Below, in pieces: positions 1 to 5,226 of a stretch of DNA of 5,329 bases. Position 1 is the stretch's first letter; each line of letters starts with the position of its first letter. Source of the DNA: Bacillota bacterium (GTDB taxonomy: Bacteria; Bacillota; Clostridia; Clostridiales; Caloramatoraceae); NCBI GenBank assembly GCA_023415335.1, contig JAEZLD010000056.1:1-5329 (forward strand), in the 5' to 3' direction. The translations under genes and the position numbers were made by a program. Under the pieces are notes generated by a model. It searched no databases. It was given only the letters and a program-made list of their open reading frames with translations, and was not told the origin of the DNA.

Positions 1-707
1 CGTTTAATTGCTTCAATTTCCTTTTCTGACTGAGCTCTTTTTATTTCCATTAAATGATTGTGTTGCTCTGCTTCACGTTTTCCCTCGTATTCCTTGAAAT
101 AAACAACGCTAAAAATCAAATAAGCTATACACAAAACGAAAGGGAGAAACTCTAAAGCAATCTCCGAACCACTGTAAAGGAGGTTAGTATAAACCGTTGC
201 TATATAATCAAATAAATAATAAGCTGCAGGTGAAATACTGAAAATTAAAACTGTTTTAAAGGGCTTGGTTAGAATTACCGCAATAGACGATGCAAAATAG
301 CGAAGAATCAGTAATCCTAAAAGCACGGTAATCACTGAACGAATACCATACTCTACCCATAGCTTGCCTGTAAATACAAAGGCCAGTAAACTAAACCATC
401 TGCTTAACTGACAGCACAGGTAAGCTGACATGATGGCAAACAGGCTATTCAGTACCTTGCGCTTATAGTATAGGCTATATAATAAAACAGATGGGATATG
501 CGTAATAAAGGGATATAACCATTGAGTGGATTCTAACCCGATACTTGAATAAAGGATAATTTGCAACGTATTGACGCCAATACTAAAAGCTAACAAAATG
601 ATTAAATTTCTTTTGTAAAACGGTATACTAAGAATCGCTGCGGATACGAACACACCAAAGAGCAGCAGTGTACTGTTATTCACCATCCCTAATAGAAATT
701 GAGGCAT
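1..707 (-). CDS. Sensor histidine kinase, AgrC/GHKL type, N-terminal membrane sensor (partial)
   Basis: This frame starts at ATG 705-707 and stays open to the left edge, giving 235 complete codons with no stop. The start is fixed by an AGGAGGGG Shine-Dalgarno at 713-720, 5 bases upstream. The product is very hydrophobic, with about seven membrane segments at residues 13-30, 34-53, 63-81, 86-112, 123-139, 152-172 and 184-204. A charged, coiled-coil-like stretch follows (206-235, ending SEKEIEAIK). That layout, with the gene directly after a LytTR regulator, matches AgrC-like quorum or peptide sensor kinases, where the helix leads into a dimerisation/phosphoacceptor region and a GHKL ATPase domain. 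Those domains lie beyond the window, so the phospho-histidine cannot be seen and the kinase call is inferred from topology and neighbour. It is probably co-transcribed with the regulator (19-base gap). The ligand is unknown; the sensor does not resemble a specific family I can name. Confidence 0.8.
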   Translation of the reverse strand, partial: MPQFLLGMVNNSTLLLFGVFVSAAILSIPFYKRNLIILLAFSIGVNTLQIILYSSIGLESTQWLYPFITHIPSVLLYSLYYKRKVLNSLFAIMSAYLCCQLSRWFSLLAFVFTGKLWVEYGIRSVITVLLGLLILRYFASSIAVILTKPFKTVLIFSISPAAYYLFDYIATVYTNLLYSGSEIALEFLPFVLCIAYLIFSVVYFKEYEGKREAEQHNHLMEIKRAQSEKEIEAIK

Positions 708-726
708 TGTGTCCCCTCCTTTTTAC

Positions 727-1440
727 TTATTCCTTAAACATTATGGTAAAGTATGCATCTTGAAATGCTTTTCCATATCCTCTGGCAATGGGAATACGCC
801 GTCCAGACTTTGTTTTAATTTCCGTACTGCTGAAATAATCCACATTCGGTAGATATACAATATAGCTACGATGGCATTTGAAAAAGCCTCTGCTGTCTGA
901 CAGACTGGTTTCAAAGGTGTAAAGCGGCTCAATTACCTCTATTACTTGCCCTGATTTTAGAAAAAATAATACACGCTTATTCTGCGCTTCCATGTATTCG
1001 ATGTCATGGAGATAAATTTTCTGAAATCCGCCCACCGTTTTGAGAGTAAGATTCTCCGGCTCCTGCTGATTGAAAGCGGTGCAATAGTCCATGACCTCTT
1101 TAAGTTTTTCATACGCAACCGGCTTTATGCAATAATCTGTTGCTTTTACAGAATAGGATTGCAAAGCAAACTCCGGCGACGATGTCAGAAAAATAATTTT
1201 GACTGTCTTGTCCATGTCGCGGAGCTCTTTAGCTGTATCCATTCCGTTTAACAGTGGCATAATAATATCAAGAAAAATAATATCGTATGGGGAAGAACTG
1301 CTTTCCCTAATGAGCGAGTCTCCGTTATCAAAGCAGTCTATTTCAAGCTTGGAGGAAGTGACGGCAGACCAGCTCTCAAGCATATGTTTCGTGTCAATCA
1401 TACATCCTATATCATCATCACATATGGCAACCCGCAGCAT
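727..1440 (-). CDS. LytTR-family response regulator (AgrA/LytR type)
   Basis: This is a complete 237-residue cytoplasmic DNA-binding response regulator. The receiver domain spans about residues 1-122. It has acidic residues D8-D10 (ICDDD), phosphoacceptor D58 in the IIFLDIIMP strand, switch residue T86 and conserved K106 followed by P107. The LytTR DNA-binding domain spans about 130-235, with the typical IEYMEA segment near 147-152, the CHRSYIV segment at 189-195 and the SGRRIPIARGY segment near the end. Its length is normal for the family. The start is supported by a GGAGGG ribosome binding site at about 1448-1453, 7-8 bases upstream of the ATG. It is the first gene of a minus-strand pair with the membrane kinase ending at the window edge, which is its expected phosphodonor. 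LytTR proteins usually bind paired direct repeats; I could not find a convincing pair in the spacer at 1441-1611. Target genes are unknown. Confidence 0.95.
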   Translation of the reverse strand: MLRVAICDDDIGCMIDTKHMLESWSAVTSSKLEIDCFDNGDSLIRESSSSPYDIIFLDIIMPLLNGMDTAKELRDMDKTVKIIFLTSSPEFALQSYSVKATDYCIKPVAYEKLKEVMDYCTAFNQQEPENLTLKTVGGFQKIYLHDIEYMEAQNKRVLFFLKSGQVIEVIEPLYTFETSLSDSRGFFKCHRSYIVYLPNVDYFSSTEIKTKSGRRIPIARGYGKAFQDAYFTIMFKE

Positions 1441-1611
1441 CCGTATCCCTCCTTTTCATGGTAATGTCAGGAATAGTTTAACAAAAAACGTGTCGTTTTA
1501 CAATGATGCCTACTAGTAATTCACTCCTTAAAAACTATATTTCGCACCAGATTAATAAAATTTACCAGGGTCATGGGAATTACCCTTAAGTAGAACATTA
1601 TATAAAAAACT
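1441..1611. promoter_or_regulatory. Divergent intergenic spacer, presumed promoter region of the regulator-kinase pair
   Basis: No gene is supported here. On the minus strand it must supply transcription and translation signals for the response regulator. The ribosome binding site is clear. The best -10 candidate on that strand is TATAAT (1597-1602), but no good -35 lies at the right distance, which leaves a leader of about 150 bases. A second weak candidate is TATAGT at about 1535-1540. A perfect inverted repeat, AAAACG-tgt-CGTTTT, sits at 1485-1499, and a smaller AGGGT/ACCCT pair at about 1567-1586. On the plus strand I see neither a promoter nor a ribosome binding site that would serve the surface-protein remnant. 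Confidence 0.3.
1485..1499. repeat. Short perfect inverted repeat upstream of the response regulator
   Basis: The arms AAAACG (1485-1490) and CGTTTT (1494-1499) are exact complements around a TGT centre, about 45 bases upstream of the regulator start. Read on the minus strand, the second arm runs into a T-rich tract, so it could be a weak hairpin or attenuator-like element, or an operator half-site pair. The stem is short and mostly A-T, so chance is a real alternative. Confidence 0.3.
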
Positions 1612-1746
1612 ATGCGTGAAGGAGAGCTGGCTCAGGAATCCTATGAAAGTCTGCTTGATACATTAGGCCAGCTTAATGTTACAGAAGAAATGATGGAGCT
1701 GCTGAACCTTACAACCGATGAGGAAATGGTACAAATACTCTGCTGA
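1612..1746 (+). pseudogene. Probable out-of-frame 5' fragment of the sortase-anchored protein gene
   Basis: An open frame of 44 codons runs from ATG 1612 to TGA 1744-1746. Its product is acidic and leucine-rich (begins MREGELAQES, contains NLTTDEEMVQIL). There is no ribosome binding site upstream and the same frame has a TAA just before it (1603-1605). The long surface-protein frame is open from 1722 and overlaps its last codons in the -1 frame, reading on into TGTTQTKLINGDYTVEFALK. The simplest explanation is that both were once one reading frame, broken by a one-base loss (or two-base gain) between about 1722 and 1743, with the original N-terminus and signal peptide already missing upstream. 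An independent small peptide gene is possible but unsupported. Confidence 0.35.
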
Positions 1747-1799
1747 CTGGCACAACACAAACAAAACTAATCAATGGCGACTATACGGTTGAATTTGCT

Positions 1800-3395
1800 T
1801 TGAAAAGTGGTTTGGATGAACAGAATGTTCTGGCATTTACTGATGACCATATTTTTGCTGATACTGACCCGGAAGGAACAGAATACCTTGCAATAACAAG
1901 AACCTTTTATATGAAGGAAATTCCATCCGATTTCCCTGGGTATGGATTTGATTCTGCGTTATATACTTTATTTGTCAGGGTGTTCAATGTGAAAGGACGG
2001 GATAACCTGAAGGTTGTTATTGAAGACGATAAGGGAAACAAGCTGTCTGACAATGCCGGCCGTTTCACTTCAAATGGCATACCGGTGTTCTTGAACACCT
2101 ACCGTGCAGACGGCAGTATTCAACTTAATGCTGAAAAGACGGTAGTAGGACATGCCCTTGCTGCTAATCAGTTCAGCTTTGAGCTGTATGATGGCACAAC
2201 TCTTCTACAGACTATACAAAACGGTACCGGAGCTATGACCGGAACTAATACCTATACAGGTAACGTTATTTTTGACTCAATAAACTATAAGCTATCTGAC
2301 ATTGGAATAAAGACCTACAGGATCGTTGAAAAGAATACCGGTATGCCTGGTTATACATATGATGAAGCAGAGTATATAGTATCTGTTAAAATTGACGATA
2401 ATGATAATGGAACACTTACAAGCCCAATACAAAGCATCCAGAAAAAGGTTGGCACAACTATATCAGAGGCAAGTAGTATTAATTTTACCAACACCTATAC
2501 TACTACCGATACGACCCTTCAGATAGCTGCAGAAAAAACATTGACCGGACAAACGCTCGCTGATAGACAATTTAGATATTCCTTAACTCTAAAAGGAGAT
2601 GGCATGCAGCCGGATTCTCTTGTGGAAGTGGTTACAAATAATGCTGATGGGTTGGTATCGTTTGCGCCTATTACCTATACACAGGCTGATACAGGTAATA
2701 CCTTTATATATACTATGAAAGAAGTGAGTGATGCCAAACCGGGTTATGAATATGACAATACAGTGTACACGATAACAGTAAAGGTCATTGATGACGGAGA
2801 TGGAACACTCCATACAGAGGTTATTATAACAAAGCCTGGTGATGGTAATGAGACCATTACTGCAGAATCGATTGTCTTTTCCAATGCTTATGTAGCGAAA
2901 GGTTCGGTTCAGTTTACTGCAAGGAAGGAATTGATTGGCCAGAAGCTATCGGATAAGCAATTTTCTCTTATACTAGCTGATGAAGAAGGAAGAATTGTGC
3001 AGAAGGCCTACAACAATGGTGAAGGAAATATTGTTTTTAATCAGGTTTTCTTTAACCAGGATCAGCTAGGTGAGCACAGGTATAGCATCTACGAGTATTC
3101 GGAAAATAAAGAGGGTTTTACTTACGACAATACGATATATTTAATAACAGTTATTGTAACGGACAATGAAGACGGCACACTGAACACTGAGTTTTCCATA
3201 CGAAAAGGGGATGGAAGTTCAGAAATGGATGTAACGGACATGACCTTTGTAAACGAGTATCATGCTGCCGTTGCACCATCCAGTCCCGTCACTGGTGATT
3301 TTTCAACCACATTTTCCTATGCTTTACTGGCTGTATTATCTTTAGCAGCTTTTGTTTTAACAAAATCTAAAAGGATAATCCGTTATAAATCATAA
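1800..3395 (+). CDS. Cell-wall-anchored surface protein with three pilin-type (FctA) isopeptide repeats, N-terminally truncated
   Basis: The frame encodes 531 residues from a nominal TTG at 1800, but is open from 1722 with no ribosome binding site at any candidate start. Residues 1-103 belong to no domain I recognise. Three Spy0128/FctA-like repeats follow, at about 106-235, 238-365 and 369-488. Each keeps the intramolecular isopeptide triad: Lys113-Glu177-Asn231, Lys246-Glu308-Asn362 and Lys376-Glu432-Asn485 (Lys in AEKT or ARKE, Asn in F-x-N-x-Y). The C-terminus is a sortase signal: SPVTG at 495-499, a hydrophobic segment at about 504-521, then the basic tail KSKRIIRYK. This is the architecture of a stalk or adhesin exported by Sec and linked to peptidoglycan by a class D-like sortase that accepts (S/P)PxTG. 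The missing signal peptide, missing start signals and the out-of-frame fragment just upstream suggest a pseudogene or a rearranged silent cassette. No sortase gene is in the window. Confidence 0.75.
   Translation: MKSGLDEQNVLAFTDDHIFADTDPEGTEYLAITRTFYMKEIPSDFPGYGFDSALYTLFVRVFNVKGRDNLKVVIEDDKGNKLSDNAGRFTSNGIPVFLNTYRADGSIQLNAEKTVVGHALAANQFSFELYDGTTLLQTIQNGTGAMTGTNTYTGNVIFDSINYKLSDIGIKTYRIVEKNTGMPGYTYDEAEYIVSVKIDDNDNGTLTSPIQSIQKKVGTTISEASSINFTNTYTTTDTTLQIAAEKTLTGQTLADRQFRYSLTLKGDGMQPDSLVEVVTNNADGLVSFAPITYTQADTGNTFIYTMKEVSDAKPGYEYDNTVYTITVKVIDDGDGTLHTEVIITKPGDGNETITAESIVFSNAYVAKGSVQFTARKELIGQKLSDKQFSLILADEEGRIVQKAYNNGEGNIVFNQVFFNQDQLGEHRYSIYEYSENKEGFTYDNTIYLITVIVTDNEDGTLNTEFSIRKGDGSSEMDVTDMTFVNEYHAAVAPSSPVTGDFSTTFSYALLAVLSLAAFVLTKSKRIIRYKS
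2115..3263 (+). repeat. Three tandem pilin isopeptide-linkage domain repeats
   Basis: Repeat 1 covers about 2115-2504, repeat 2 about 2511-2894 and repeat 3 about 2904-3263, each 120-130 codons. They are diverged at DNA level but share a clear protein pattern: K-T/E-L-x-G near the start, QF-x-x-x-L, Y-x-x-x-E at mid-domain, Y-x-YD-N-x-x-Y-x-x-TV, a DGTL-type turn and F-x-N-x-Y at the end. Repeats 2 and 3 are closest, both with YDNT and DGTL-x-TE. This points to ancient domain duplication rather than recent expansion. Confidence 0.8.
3282..3395 (+). other. C-terminal sortase sorting signal (SPVTG)
   Basis: Codons 3282-3296 encode SPVTG. They are followed by a hydrophobic stretch containing YALLAVLSLAAFVL and a final basic tail (KSKRIIRYK) up to the TAA at 3393-3395. 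The tripartite layout is textbook. The SPxTG form rather than LPxTG is the type used by clostridial class D-like sortases, known from C. difficile SrtB. Confidence 0.85.
3374..3379 (+). promoter_or_regulatory. Possible -10 box for the diguanylate cyclase gene
   Basis: GATAAT lies 16 bases after TTGTTT (3352-3357), inside the end of the surface-protein frame. If real, transcription would start near 3386 and the long hairpin at 3401-3433 would lie in the leader of the cyclase mRNA. The -35 match is poor, so this is only a candidate. Confidence 0.2.
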
Positions 3396-3400
3396 AAAGC

Positions 3401-3433
3401 TAAACGGTTTTTTCTTTAAGAAGGAGCCGTTTA
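3401..3433 (+). terminator. Long hairpin after the surface-protein gene, terminator-like
   Basis: TAAACGGTTTTTTCT (3401-3415) pairs base for base with AGAAGGAGCCGTTTA (3419-3433). This gives a 15-bp uninterrupted stem, including three G-U pairs, with a 3-base loop. It starts 5 bases after the surface-protein stop. The plus-strand tail has only a few T residues (TTATTAATG), so termination may be weak; on the opposite strand the tail is more T-rich. It could instead be a leader hairpin for the cyclase gene downstream. Confidence 0.45.
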
Positions 3434-3454
3434 TTAATGAGTAACATGGAAGAA

Positions 3455-3462
3455 GGAGGGGG
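3455..3462 (+). promoter_or_regulatory. Ribosome binding site fixing a TTG start
   Basis: GGAGGGGG lies 3 bases before TTG 3466-3468, with its core GGAGG about 6 bases away. The frame has a stop at 3442-3444 and no ATG or GTG between that stop and the TTG. The nearby ATGs (3437 and 3446) are in other frames. The cyclase therefore most likely starts at the rarer TTG codon. Confidence 0.75.
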
Positions 3463-3465
3463 ATT

Positions 3466-4374
3466 TTGGAGAATTCTATTTCGCTAAGCAGATTGGAAGA
3501 AAATCTAGTATGGTTCAGAAATCTGTATGATTCTGTAAGACTTGTTGACCCGATTGAAAAGAAGGTTATTGAATATCGCCATTATAATAGAAATTATACA
3601 GAAAACATTTGTTATGATTATTGGGGTAAAGGGAAAATATGTGAAAGCTGTATATCAACTCGTGCTTATTTATATAATAAGTGTTTTATAAAACTGGAGC
3701 ATACTGCTACAAGTATTATGGTAGTAATAGCTATGCCTGTTGAAGGTGCAGAGAAACCACTTGTTATAGAACTGCTAAAAAATGCGACAGATAGTATAGT
3801 GGTAGACACCATAGAGCCATCAAGAGGTTGTCCTATTCATAATACTGTTGCTGAATTAAATGAGTTGATTATAAAAGATGAGCTGACGGGATTGTATAAC
3901 AGAAGATATATTTTTGAACGCTTGCCTGCAGATATAGTTAAAAACACGATGGATGAAGGAATATTATCCGTGATTTTTATAGACATTGACAGTCTTAAGG
4001 AAGTCAATGATACATTTGGGCATATATATGGTGATAAGACCATTAATAAAGTTGCTAATTTGATTTCTAATAACATTCAAAACGAAAAGAGCTGGGCAGC
4101 ACGATATGGAGGCGACGAATTTTTTATTTGCTTAAACAACACAAATTTTGAAGAGGCATATAGTATTGCAGATAGTATTCGTGAGAGTATATCAAAGCTA
4201 AAAATACAGTTAGATGGGAAAACCATATACACTACTGCCTCGTTAGGAGTTCATACCATTAGTGGTTCTTCAACATTGACCGCAGAAGGAATAATAGACT
4301 TAGCCGATAAAAAGATGTATGAAGCTAAAAGGCGCGGAAAAAACTGTACAGCAGGTTTCAATAAATCTATTTAA
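3466..4374 (+). CDS. Diguanylate cyclase (GGDEF) with cysteine-rich N-terminal sensor region
   Basis: This 302-residue soluble protein is predicted to make cyclic di-GMP from two GTP in the cytoplasm. Residues 1-about 130 form a sensor-like region with C49, C59, C62, C73 and C122; C59-x2-C62 sits in GKGKICESCISTRA. The fold is possibly PAS-like but I cannot name it. The GGDEF domain runs from about 135 to 298. It begins with KDELTGLYNRRY and has metal-binding D173 in FIDID, N181 and D190 in the VNDTFGHIYGD segment, an intact GGDEF at 215-219 and the ADKKMYEAKRRGKN end motif. All signature residues for activity are present. The inhibitory RxxD site, expected at 206-209, reads NEKS, so feedback inhibition by that route should be absent. 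There are no membrane segments. The start is TTG 3466 with a strong ribosome binding site. Redox, metal or Fe-S sensing through the cysteines is an inference. Confidence 0.92.
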   Translation: MENSISLSRLEENLVWFRNLYDSVRLVDPIEKKVIEYRHYNRNYTENICYDYWGKGKICESCISTRAYLYNKCFIKLEHTATSIMVVIAMPVEGAEKPLVIELLKNATDSIVVDTIEPSRGCPIHNTVAELNELIIKDELTGLYNRRYIFERLPADIVKNTMDEGILSVIFIDIDSLKEVNDTFGHIYGDKTINKVANLISNNIQNEKSWAARYGGDEFFICLNNTNFEEAYSIADSIRESISKLKIQLDGKTIYTTASLGVHTISGSSTLTAEGIIDLADKKMYEAKRRGKNCTAGFNKSI

Positions 4375-4395
4375 TATTAATGATATAGAAAATGT

Positions 4396-4435
4396 AAGTA
4401 TGCAGTCTGCTAAGTAAATGCTTATGCATACTTTT
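4396..4435 (+). terminator. Probable rho-independent terminator of the cyclase gene
   Basis: AAGTATGCA (4396-4404) pairs with TGCATACTT (4425-4433). Above it TAAG (4411-4414) pairs with CTTA (4421-4424), leaving one six-base bulge (4405-4410) and a six-base loop. The stem ends in a short run of T residues (4432-4435). It lies 22 bases after the cyclase stop. It is A-T rich and its T tract is short, so efficiency is uncertain. Confidence 0.45.
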
Positions 4436-4442
4436 GTGGAGA

Positions 4443-4489
4443 CCCTTTACACATATTTATATGGAAACTCATAGGATATGTATAAAGGG
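4443..4489 (+). promoter_or_regulatory. Imperfect 14-bp inverted repeat overlapping the amidase ribosome binding site
   Basis: CCCTTTACACATAT (4443-4456) and ATATGTATAAAGGG (4476-4489) are complementary except for one C-A mismatch (4450 against 4482). A smaller inner pair TATG (4460-4463)/CATA (4470-4473) lies in the 19-base loop. The right arm contains the AAAGGGG that is the best ribosome binding site for the amidase start at 4501. In RNA this could hide the site; as DNA it could be an operator. A second weak terminator is also possible, but no T tract follows. Confidence 0.45.
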
Positions 4490-4500
4490 GATATGATGCT

Positions 4501-5004
4501 ATGAGGTTGATGATGGACTATGTCCGTCAAGCTGCTGTTATATATGCTCACAGATGGGCATATGGCAGAAATCCTTTATATTATAACTATGATAATATGG
4601 GTGGAGATTGTACAAACTTTGTATCCCAGTGTTTGTTTGCAGGCAGTGGAATTATGAATTTTACACCAACCTATGGATGGTACTATATCAATGCCAACCA
4701 GAAGGCACCAGCCTGGACAGGAGTTCCCTACCTTTACAATTTCCTAACCCGTACCACTGGCTCACCAGGGCCCAAGGCCAGGAGCTGTGCAATAGATGAA
4801 TTACAGCCTGGCGATTTGGTTCAGCTCTGCTTTAGAGGAAATGAATTTCAACATTCTCCGATTGTAGTTGCAGCAGCAGCACCGTTCCGCCCTAAGGACA
4901 TTTTGATTGCAGCCCACACCGATGATTCGGATTACCTCCCGATTTCAACCTATGAGTACAAGAAAATACGCTTTCTGCATGTTGAAGGTGTGATTTGGCC
5001 ATAG
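4501..5004 (+). CDS. Amidase_6-type cysteine hydrolase, standalone and leaderless
   Basis: A 167-residue protein covered almost entirely by one putative amidase domain (Amidase_6, NlpC/P60-like papain fold). The catalytic cysteine is C37 in the signature GGDCTNFVSQCL, the partner histidine is probably H118 in FQHSPIVV, and H138 in AAHTDDSDY is a further conserved histidine. The TYGWYYIN and LQPGDLVQL segments are also typical. It lacks a signal peptide, membrane segment and wall-binding repeats. That is usual for the short clostridial form but leaves its substrate (peptide or peptidoglycan amide bonds) and site of action open. ATG 4501 follows AAAGGGG by 10 bases; ATG 4513, preceded by GAGG at 4503-4506, is an alternative that removes four residues and leaves the domain intact. 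A hairpin covers the upstream site. The gene is probably monocistronic, since a terminator-like stem precedes it. Confidence 0.88.
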   Translation: MRLMMDYVRQAAVIYAHRWAYGRNPLYYNYDNMGGDCTNFVSQCLFAGSGIMNFTPTYGWYYINANQKAPAWTGVPYLYNFLTRTTGSPGPKARSCAIDELQPGDLVQLCFRGNEFQHSPIVVAAAAPFRPKDILIAAHTDDSDYLPISTYEYKKIRFLHVEGVIWP

Positions 5005-5061
5005 CCATGTTATTTCCTTGCTTAATCAGCATATAGAGTATGCGCTCAAAGAGGGAACTTT

Positions 5062-5187
5062 ATGAGGCGGCAGAGTATGCAAGCGGAAAGGCTTGACTAT
5101 GTCAAGAGAAAGGCTGAGATAAAAACTGTAAAAATTCTTTGTAAAAGTGAGTGTAAGCATATTTCTGTTCCAAAATTTAGTGTATAA
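5062..5187 (+). CDS. Doubtful 41-residue basic peptide ORF
   Basis: ATG 5062 is preceded by GAGGG (5051-5055) at a 6-base spacing, which is a reasonable ribosome binding site. The frame runs 41 codons to TAA 5185-5187. The product is basic (starts MRRQSMQAERLDYVKRKAEI) with cysteines at 27 and 31, no signal peptide and no membrane helix. I recognise no family. Its stop overlaps the best -10 box of the next gene. It could be a small regulatory peptide, the relic of a lost gene, or chance. It lacks the acidic tail expected of AgrD-type precursors. Confidence 0.22.
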   Translation: MRRQSMQAERLDYVKRKAEIKTVKILCKSECKHISVPKFSV

Positions 5188-5188
5188 T
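5183..5188 (+). promoter_or_regulatory. Candidate -10 box for the right-edge response regulator
   Basis: A perfect TATAAT sits about 40 bases upstream of the regulator start, followed by a T/A-rich leader and a GGAGGGGG ribosome binding site (5215-5222). The -35 position (about 5160-5165, TATTTC) is far from consensus, which would fit a promoter needing an activator. Apart from the doubtful 41-codon ORF, a 9-base direct repeat AGAGTATGC (5035-5043 and 5072-5080) and small hairpins at 5080-5106, I see nothing else in 5005-5226. Confidence 0.35.
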
Positions 5189-5226
5189 AATGGATTATAT
5201 ATATTTTTGTCATTGGAGGGGGATTT

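Noticed and set aside
1006..1516. Plus-strand open frames at 1006-1251 and 1199-1516
   Set aside because: They lie opposite the well-supported LytTR regulator, lack ribosome binding sites and encode no recognisable protein. They are shadows of the minus-strand gene.
1441..1611. LytTR operator (paired direct repeats) in the divergent spacer
   Set aside because: I looked for ACAGTT-like or similar 9-base repeats about 21 bases apart on both strands. Only weak partial matches such as GGTAATG and AGTTTAAC occur, with wrong spacing.
1722..1746. Programmed -1 ribosomal frameshift joining the 1612 frame to the long frame
   Set aside because: No X-XXY-YYZ slippery heptamer in the correct register is seen in the overlap, and the upstream frame itself has no start signals. 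A mutation is simpler.
1800..1802. TTG at 1800 as a genuine start codon of the surface protein
   Set aside because: There is no ribosome binding site upstream, the frame is open back to 1722, and the residues before it continue naturally (NGDYTVEFALKSG). A secreted protein should also begin with a signal peptide, and none is there. I keep 1800 only as a nominal boundary.
2115..3263. Recent tandem duplication within the surface-protein gene
   Set aside because: The three repeats share protein motifs but are clearly diverged at DNA level, with no long identical stretches, so the duplication is old.
3837..4076. Minus-strand open frame inside the cyclase gene
   Set aside because: It has no ribosome binding site or recognisable product and lies wholly within the GGDEF-coding region. 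It is a shadow frame.
5005..5226. c-di-GMP (GEMM) riboswitch in the spacer before the right-edge regulator
   Set aside because: GGAAAG and CAAGC motifs and small hairpins looked promising, but the conserved GCAAACC and ACGCAAAGC segments of c-di-GMP-I aptamers are absent.
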